Shown in pieces: positions 57,641-64,000 of a DNA stretch of 64,000 bases; the stretch's first letter is position 1; the number at the start of each line of letters is the position of its first letter. The notes under the pieces were generated by a model, which did no database searches, was not told where the DNA came from, and worked only from the letters and a program-made list of their open reading frames with translations. The position numbers and the translations under genes are program-made. The DNA is from Dendrolimus kikuchii (lineage: Eukaryota > Arthropoda > Insecta > Lepidoptera > Lasiocampidae). The DNA lies in the NCBI GenBank assembly GCA_019925095.2, contig CM034392.1, positions 21,124,387 through 21,188,386 on the forward strand, written 5' to 3'.

Positions 57641-58369
57641 TTTGTAAAGTATATAGTGGTCATAAAGCCTTAAAAACATATCAATCTGTTAATGCAAATA
57701 TTATCATGACACGTGAATCTCTGCTACCATAAAAATAATTTTGTATTGCTTTCATATGCATTGTGCAAGGATAGTGTGTTATATGATTATATATTAATTT
57801 GGTTGAGAAAACTACGAGGATACTTAATACGGAGTGAGTAATGCCGGCAATTTATATCTTATAATGCTATCCATTTTTCTATCTTTATTTTTAAGAATAC
57901 AGGCTCCAACGCACTCGGCCTTGATCTTGCTTCGGTCGCAAAAGTTGTAAAATACAAATTAATTAAATATAATCGAACATAACTATTTCTGTAAAGCGGT
58001 CTTCTGAGGAGAAGATCATTCGTTGCAACACCGGTTGTTCGGAGACCGTCCCCCTGATAATGGCAGTAATGAAGTCAAGTAATTCTCCTCTCTTAACATT
58101 GACAGAAACTTGAGATTACTTGTCTGGAGTTTGTCAATTTTTTACCAGCAGTAAGTGAGGACTGATAGTAAAATATAGAAAACCGACATAATTATAATGA
58201 TAGGTTTTAAAAACCTGAAAATAACCTGTTTCGATATGCAATCGAAAGCAATGTTTAAAACGCTATGCACTGGATAGAGGAAATTTACATAATTGTGTAT
58301 AGGCCAATATTTCTATGTATGGTTCATTGCTACGTACTTAACCATATCGCGAATAGGATTTCCTCTAGC
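57641..58369. other. AT-rich intergenic DNA
   Basis: A GC-richer patch lies at 58000-58100. No exon or repeat is identified with confidence. Confidence 0.5.
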
Positions 58370-59412
58370 AGTTACTGTAATAGACCGAGATCCGGCTGCA
58401 AGATTACTACGTTCATGTGTTATTTAATTAAAGTCTAGTTTTTATATATAATTATATATGGGGGAATACATTTTGCTAGGTTGTCTATAAAAATGTGGCC
58501 GTTAGTATTTTTAATTAAAATAATACTATTGGAAAAAATTCTTTCACTTGTATTTAAAATATATCAAGTAAAAGCTATTTTTTTCTGTGTTTCATGAAAT
58601 AGGGTTGCCTATATAAAAGTGGCTGCAAATAGCCGTTGCCAGCACGAGGGACTTAACGCGTTAACTCTCACTCTAATTTATCTTTAACAGCTGGCAACCT
58701 CTATTTGCGGCTACTATTACATAGGCAACCGTATTTCCATCATACAAAGAAAAAAATAGCTTTAATTTGATATATAATTTACTTTAAAAACAAGTTAATG
58801 AAATTGTCCCAAAATATCAAACTAATATTTTTTATTTTTATTATTATTATTAACATATCTACGGACTCGAGTTCCGTACCTTTTTTTTACAACTTAATTT
58901 CTATGAAAAATTTTAGAGTCCATACACGCTTATTGTTTATTTTTGTTAGTGTGTGACTTAATTTAGTGATTTATATGTTATGGTGTACCTTAAGATTAAC
59001 TTATTATATTGATTTATCCTATTTTTAATACGAAACTTATACTAATGTAGAGTGTATCTGTTACATGCTGGTGTTGTGAGGAAGTCCATGTGCAGTGTTT
59101 CTATACTTATATATAGTCCTTATATCTATACTTATATATAGTCCTATCTAGTGCCATGTGTGTTGGTTTTTTCTTTTCTGTGTCTGGGTTCTTAATTTTT
59201 AGGCTCTTTATGTGTCTTGGTTTGTTTGTGAAGTGTGCGTGTAATGCAATGCGATGGTAGTGCGCGTTGGTCAAACTAATATTGGCAACCTAGCAATTAT
59301 GTATTTCCCCACATATAATTATTTATAAAAACTAGATTTTAATGATATAACACATAAACGTAGTAATCTTGCAGCCGGATTTCGGTCTTTAACCAATTTA
59401 TAGTAATTTTTC
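58370..59412. mobile_element. Long palindromic fold-back element split by a retroelement
   Basis: The outer arms, 58380-58490 and 59292-59395, are inverted copies (left 'gatccggctgcaagattact', right the complement of 'agtaatcttgcagccgga'). The inner arms 58500-58660 and 58680-58829 continue the palindrome around a centre with 'cttaacgcgttaac'. The right arm is broken by an insert at 58830-59270 flanked by TCAAACTAATATT on both sides. Without the insert the element is about 0.6 kb and almost wholly self-complementary. No coding sequence is present. Confidence 0.8.
58830..59270 (-). mobile_element. Non-LTR retroelement 3' fragment inside the fold-back element
   Basis: TCAAACTAATATT occurs at 58817-58829 and 59271-59283, a perfect 13-bp target duplication. 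The inserted 441 bp starts with a T-rich/(TTA)n run, that is an A-rich tail on the minus strand, and 'gacggactcgagttccgtacc'-like wording common at retroelement 3' ends. There is no open frame. A short direct repeat, 'ctatacttatatatagtcct' twice, lies at 59100-59150. Confidence 0.75.
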
Positions 59413-60837
59413 GGCTAGACGTGTATAAGAAACGCCTACTCTCCGAAAATTCTAACATAGTTTGAACTAGGATCAAATCCTAGATAGGGACATAATATGT
59501 AGCATTTCAGGATAGACGCACATGTCTAGCTAAAAAAAGTTGCTACAGGAAATGTATGCAACTTATTGAATGTCTCATCAATTTATCTACATGTTCAGGC
59601 ATCTACTGTATGTGGAAGGAAATAAACGTAAACTATAGAAGTATTGTCGAATTTATACAAAATAAGAAAAAAAAGTTAGTTTTGAAAATTATAATGATTA
59701 CTTAATATTCCTTACTTAAAGCATTTTTGTAATAAAGTCATTGCAACATAATTATAATTTGCCAAACACGGGACAATTAAAAGATACTTACTTAACCTAA
59801 TTTAAGTACTGTGATAAAAATGTAATGAATGTCATTGTAGTTTTTTTTTAGTAATATGTAGTGTAGAAATCTAATTGTTATTCTCATTGTTGTGAACAAT
59901 TTTTTAGAAATGTACTTTAAAAATTGCACACTTATAATACGTGATGCGCTATATATGACATATATGTACAAAAGACACATATAAAGCTACAGTACATACA
60001 GTACAGAGCTTTTAAAAAGTTGGATTATTTTTGAATAGGATTTAATAAACAATATACGGGCTATATTATGTTTAACAGATAAAATAGCGATACTCGAAGT
60101 CTGTCGTTCATGTTTTAGATCTGTATTTAGATTTTGATAAAAAAAATATTATCCAATAATTTACAACAAGTTTTAATAAAAAATTGACAAGCATTGCAGC
60201 CCACGCATTATAAATGCTTTCTAAATGTGATGTTTGTTTTTTGGATACAAAACAGTAAAAAATATTTAATCAAAAACTCATATTTTTGATTAAATATTTT
60301 TTTATGGTCTTGCAGACAAAAACTAAAATTTTATTTAAGCATTTTTAAGCTCAATCTTGATTTTATTTTTAGAACTTTCCAGTGATTTACAAGGGAAATG
60401 ATTGTGATTACAAAGATAGATTTTAAAGGACTCCGTTTTTGTCAAAATTGCGGCGGAACCCTAAGAAGTATAAAGAATGCCGATTATGGAGCATGAGTTT
60501 TTAAACAAAATCCTGTCCTAAACTACGGGTCTTATGCGGAATTAATCTTTACTAATATTAGAAGGATTAACCACATTGAATCGATGCTGCAATGTAATGC
60601 AAATATACTCGGAGCTCATTAATCAACATAAAATACAAGTTGAAACTTATAAACGAGTATATTTAATTGATGTTTTAATGTAATAAATAGAATGTTGTAG
60701 TAGATTTAACATTTAAAAAAAATGTGTTTTTAAATTTAACTTGTGTATAATATTATAAAATCCCCTAAATTGTCAACCACCTAAGCTAAAAATGGATTAC
60801 CGCCCTTAATGATCTTGTAGATTTTTGAATAAACAAA
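59413..60837. other. AT-rich DNA, no supported gene
   Basis: Positions 60380-60480 resemble a retroelement end ('attgcggcggaaccctaaga'). Otherwise nothing is recognised. Confidence 0.5.
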
Positions 60838-61136
60838 TTAAATCATTTGATCAATACAGTGTTTTAGTTGTTTGTCTATATCGCCGATCTTCTGCTGCAG
60901 CCAGAATTCGCTTTCTTCTAGAAGTGACTTGGAATCTTGCAAGTTTTCCTGTGATATTAATAATATATAAGGGAGCAAGAATGTTTGGATCTAACATAAG
61001 TAATCATGTAAACTACTGGGACTACTGATCGATTATGTCAGTGAAATATAGGATTACCTGGTATTCATCGCAGCCGGCATTACCTTGGAAACAAACTGTT
61101 CTAATATTAGGTACAAACGGAACATTTGCCTGCTTG
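60838..61136 (-). CDS. C-terminal exons of an unrecognised protein
   Basis: Two minus-strand exons join in frame. The first (61058 up to at least 61136) reads KQANVPFVPNIRTVCFQGNA and GCDEYQ to a cag|gtaatc donor. The second (60838-60948), after an atatcacag acceptor and a 109-nt intron, reads ENLQDSKSLLEESEFWLQQK and ends KHCIDQMI at TAA. The second exon looks helical, possibly coiled coil. Upstream of 61136 the frame stays open to 61196 (LAVFFKLLDYSK), so the first exon may be longer. Alternatively, a tiny exon 61200-61210 (MAKT) would give a complete 66-aa protein. Two consecutive exons agreeing in phase make this more likely real than the single candidates. The family is unknown. Confidence 0.42.
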
Positions 61137-61210
61137 CTGTAATCCAGCAATTTAAAAAAAACTGCTAAAATTGTACTGAAGATATTTTTGACTGATTACG
61201 TTTTGGCCAT

Positions 61211-61533
61211 CTCTGATTAAAGATCAGCCGGATATTGTAAGCTTTGAGCTAAGAGATTAGTTCAGTAAAAATTGATTCCTTATAAATTTTCAAGTTCTTT
61301 CTGTTATCTGTGTTACGATATGGGTCCCCAGATTGAATTGTGGGCATTTTCCCAATTTCACGATTTAATTATGATAGAATGTACTTGAGGTTCAGATTGC
61401 CGTCATTATTGAATATATTTTAATTCTTGGCTCGAAATGTTATATACCAGAGACGAAATATTCTACGTACCTCAATTTATCCCTAAACAAAAAGGGGTGT
61501 TTGGCGGTAACTCAAAAGGGACGTTGTACTGTT
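61211..61533. other. Flank of the unknown minus-strand gene
   Basis: On the minus strand a 32-codon frame begins MPTIQSGDPYRNTDN (about 61350), but its start region resembles a repeat at 41258 ('gggtctccagattgaattt'), so it is not called. From 61500 the repeat shared with 11240 begins. Confidence 0.4.
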
Positions 61534-61850
61534 TTTTTTTTATTGCACAAGTTCAGCAGACAGGTTGACGGCCCACCTAATGGAAAGCGGTTATTATCGC
61601 CTATGAACATTTGCAACACCAAAGGTGCTCCAAATGCGCTGCTGCTCTATTAAGGGAGACTGGAACCTGACCATCAGTGCCGAAACAACTCAAGGTTATG
61701 GTGGCATACTTTAGACCAGGGGTGGCAACCATCCAGACGGGCAAATAACCTACTACCTGGGTGTGGGTTGGTTTATCGCCTCTTACGACAGGCCGCCCAG
61801 CCGCAGGAAATTGTATTCTTTCTCCGTTCCTACACGGATAAAAGCGCAGT
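61534..61850 (+). repeat. ~300-bp dispersed repeat, full-length reference copy
   Basis: It is inserted in the repeat also found at 11240, so both ends can be read. It begins 'tttttttattgcacaagttcagcagac' and runs through 'cccacctaatggaaagcgg', 'gaacatttgcaacaccaaag', 'ggagactggaacctgac', 'ccaggggtggcaacc', 'ctacctgggtgtgggttgg' and 'ccgcaggaaattgtattc'. It ends near 'cacggataaaagcgcag'. It encodes no protein and has no obvious polymerase III promoter. Its transposition mechanism is unclear. Confidence 0.8.
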
Positions 61851-62213
61851 TTTATTTTCTAAAAATGTGTAAAATTTCTCTAAAATGAACAATAGTTGTT
61901 ATCCTACAACTATTATTCATTTTAGAGAAATTTAAATTAATAGATTTGAGTAGTATTTATGTGTTTTTTGCGAAAGATGTGAACTGTATAGTCGGATGTG
62001 GCCTTTCGAGTTTTTACAAGAGCTCCATGGAATGGCGTCAGTTGAAGACTTACGATTTAGCGGAGCAATACGAAGACTTAACAGAATTGGTTGTATAAAC
62101 TAAGACTCCTTTGTCTGCCATTGTTTGTGGCGTATACCAAAAAAAAATATTTTGGGTCAAAATTTACCCAATTTATAAACGCTGACGGCATCTAAACATG
62201 GTTTCTTTTAACC
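61851..62213 (+). repeat. Continuation of the 11240-type repeat, then MORN3 downstream DNA
   Basis: Positions 61851-62010 resume the repeat ('ttttattttctaaaaatgtg' to 'gtatagtcggatgtggcc'). They include a palindrome centred at about 61903 ('tagttgttatcctacaacta'). The rest up to 62213 is AT-rich 3' flank of the MORN3 gene. Confidence 0.6.
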
Positions 62214-62482
62214 CTACTTTGTTTCATAATAAAAAATCTTGTTAACTATAATAGAGGACTTAAGTGAATTTACCGGTGGTATGGGATACTCTGTAGGTAT
62301 GTCGCAGAACTGTCTGATAAGTATGTCTGACATCTTAGACTTGATGCAAATGTCGTCGATCCAGCAACCCTCCTGCAGTTGACCAGTATGCATGTGGTAG
62401 AATCGACCCAGGCCGCTCTTTATGTTATTCTCCCAATGACCTTCATAACGATTTCCGTTCGCTTCGAAAATAATTTTAATAT
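62214..62482 (-). CDS. MORN3: MORN3-like terminal exon
   Basis: Beginning after ...gttaaag (a weak polypyrimidine tract), it reads D-IKIIFEANGNRYEGHWEN through the last MORN unit to a tail ending NKIFYYETK and TAG at 62214-62216. Other nearby AGs create stops, so this acceptor is the only one that keeps the frame. Its phase fits the upstream exon. Confidence 0.75.
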
Positions 62483-63501
62483 CTTTAACACACTATATAA
62501 TACCTGTGCATCTGTTGGGTTAACTGAAATACCCCTCGAGAGTGGGTAGATATATATGAATTTTAATTTGAGGAATACATAGCGACAACTTTAATTCATA
62601 TATTATCTGTGGCGTGAATAGGTATAAATTACGTATACCTTAGAAACTGTCTCATGTTATAGATATTATAGGTAGATATACAGATAAATTAGCTTCAAGA
62701 TACTTTTGCTTTTGTAGCAGTGTACTGTCAGCTCACAAATAAATAAACTAATACTTTTTATAGGCAGGTACTTAATATGAAACTAATAATATTAAACGAT
62801 ATTAAAATAACAAATATTAATATTAAACATAATTTTTAATACTAAATTTCAAGTTTCCTATAAATATACAAATACTACTTAGTACAAACGCTAAAAGGTC
62901 TCGAAGCTAATCTATTATAGGTAATTTTAACGGTATGTCCTATATTTTTTCTGGTTGTATTTTACTGCTACTGTTATTATCATTTTCAAGTGTGTCCCTC
63001 ATATGGTTTTTACTAGGTACATAAATATAGGTACTGTAATAGCCTGTGTAATTTAGATCCTTGCTCATTGTGAGATAATTAAAATGGAAAATAATATTTG
63101 AAACTTTCTACCAAAAAGAACGATATTGCATTAAAACTATCATCGTACACCTCTCAGAGTTACCTAACAGGTTGTTTACTTTGGAAATACGCAGTGGATA
63201 TTTTTATAAATTAAATATTTGGTCAAACAATGATCTACCAACCTTGAACAAACATGCCTAATCCCTCTCTTAAATTCATCTTCCAATAACCAACGTACAT
63301 GGTTCCGTTCGCGTACCACATCTTCCCATAGCCGTGTCTACGACCACGTTTCCAATGCCCAAAGTATACATTTCCATTTTCGTAATATCTCCAGCCAACG
63401 CCGTCTGGTTTCCCCCTGACCCATTCACCGCGGTATTCAAGACTAAAAGTGCCATTCTCGAGACGATTGCTCAGGTTTCCAAAGCCATGTCTAAAATACA
63501 A
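62214..63501 (-). CDS. MORN3: MORN repeat protein, MORN3-like, last two exons
   Basis: Exons 63243-63501 and 62214-62482 join in phase 1. MORN units (Y-x-G-x-W...G-x-G) are visible in order: YRGEWVRGKPDGVGW, YFGHWKRGRRHGYGKMW, YVGYWKMNLREGLGMF, then NGNRYEGHWENNIKSGLGRF and GQLQEGCW. The NGNRYEG...GRFYH...GQL-EG-W series followed by a short tail with PTEYPIPP matches the C-terminus of vertebrate MORN3, where the corresponding wording is NGNRYEGCW, GQLFEGFW and PTQFPIPE. MORN3 is a testis/axoneme-associated protein of about 240 aa in vertebrates; MORN repeats are thought to bind lipids and build scaffolds. The window holds about 175 residues. The N-terminal exons lie beyond 64000 or were not recognised in 63505-64000. 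Confidence 0.82.
62483..63242 (-). other. MORN3-like intron
   Basis: AT-rich, 760 bp, no repeat or exon recognised. The donor is gttggt, which is not the strongest consensus. Confidence 0.6.
63243..63501 (-). CDS. MORN3: MORN3-like internal exon
   Basis: A strong acceptor (cttattttcag) precedes LYFRHGFGNLSNRLENG and three MORN units. The first codon is TTG at an intron boundary, not a start. 259 nt, phase 0 in and phase 1 out. Confidence 0.85.
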
Positions 63502-63504
63502 CTG

Positions 63505-64000
63505 AAAATAAGCTTTCTCAAATCCGAGATGTTTTGTAAAATATTACAACCTATATATCTGTGTTAACTTCGGTCCTTTGGGATAACAGGTGTTCTATGT
63601 TCTAACTACTAAATAAATATAAATAATTTCATTTCAGCTCTCAAAATACATAATCAGATCTTCAGGTGATCAGTGCCTATGTCGGAACGATTTAATATGG
63701 CGATCTATCAAGGTAACATAGCCAACATTCTGGGTATCTCACACATAGAAGACGATGATCTAGGCTTAGTATCTATTTATAGTCTGGGATTATAGGTAGA
63801 ATGCAACAATTCAAATATCTACAGACGACGGTAATCACTTTTCGTCAGGTGGGTAGCAAGCGACCCACCTGACGAAAGTGATTACCGTTGCTTGCTTTCA
63901 GGCAAATTAAAAAGTCATTTATTTAGATGAAATTTTCTTTGTTCTCTATAAAGCTATTGCCTACGGTTTGACACGCTGCGTAGATGCGGTTAATCTTTAG
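63505..64000. other. MORN3 upstream intron with a hairpin
   Basis: No further MORN exon is recognised. Positions 63828-63854 and 63863-63888 form a near-perfect hairpin (acggtaatcac...cgtcaggtgggt and its complement). The arm sequence resembles the 'cacctgatggaaagcggtta' block of the ~300-bp repeat. Confidence 0.5.

Noticed and set aside
61211..61360. Minus-strand 32-codon frame MPTIQSGDPYRNTDN… as an upstream exon of the unknown gene
   Set aside because: Its start region resembles a repeat at 41258 and no donor joins it in phase to the exon at 61136.

Overview
This window looks like AT-rich, intron-containing DNA from an insect nuclear genome, most likely a butterfly or moth (Lepidoptera). 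The host genes read closest to insect orthologues, introns are large, and the space between exons is filled with short dispersed repeats of types I know from lepidopteran genomes. There are no operons, ribosome binding sites or bacterial features. Family names come from recognising motifs by eye; no database search was run.

Three host genes are recognised. (1) A first coding exon of the MAP kinase ERK (Drosophila rolled) lies on the minus strand at 40774-40901. (2) A complete three-exon Orai store-operated calcium channel lies on the plus strand at 45164-45265, 54022-54171 and 56281-56811 (260 aa). The ERK and Orai starts are head to head, about 4.3 kb apart. (3) The last two exons of a MORN3-like MORN-repeat protein lie on the minus strand at 63243-63501 and 62214-62482; its 5' part is outside the window. 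Between Orai and MORN3, a pair of minus-strand exons (61058-61136 and 60838-60948) encodes the C-terminus of a protein I do not recognise. A two-exon THAP zinc-finger fragment (20894-21342, plus) ends prematurely after an apparent frameshift. Several further splice-bounded open segments (2757, 10596, 17389, 24549, 27999, 29688, 34965) are listed as low-confidence candidate exons.

The rest is dominated by mobile DNA. An RTE-like non-LTR retrotransposon is present in at least eight 5'-truncated copies; six have target-site duplications of 10-14 bp (one with a mismatch) and all share one 3' end, usually with an (ATGT)n tail. A dispersed repeat of about 300 bp is present in six long copies and many fragments. 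Other elements are a decayed mariner with both inverted repeats (47834-49075), a hAT-like non-autonomous element with 8-bp duplications (31663-32416), a Ty3/gypsy-like remnant with an LTR (50387-51900), CR1/jockey-type reverse transcriptase fragments, Penelope-like tails, tRNA-derived SINEs and several fold-back elements. One fold-back element (58370-59412) was split by a retrotransposon that left a 13-bp duplication.

Layout: 1-20 kb, repeats and weak exon candidates. 20-29 kb, THAP fragment, hairpin element, LINE fragments and the longest RTE copy. 29-40 kb, repeats including nested insertions. 40.8-45 kb, ERK/Orai divergent region. 45-57 kb, Orai with mariner, gypsy-like and SINE insertions in its introns. 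57-64 kb, Orai 3' flank, split fold-back element, unknown minus-strand gene and MORN3.
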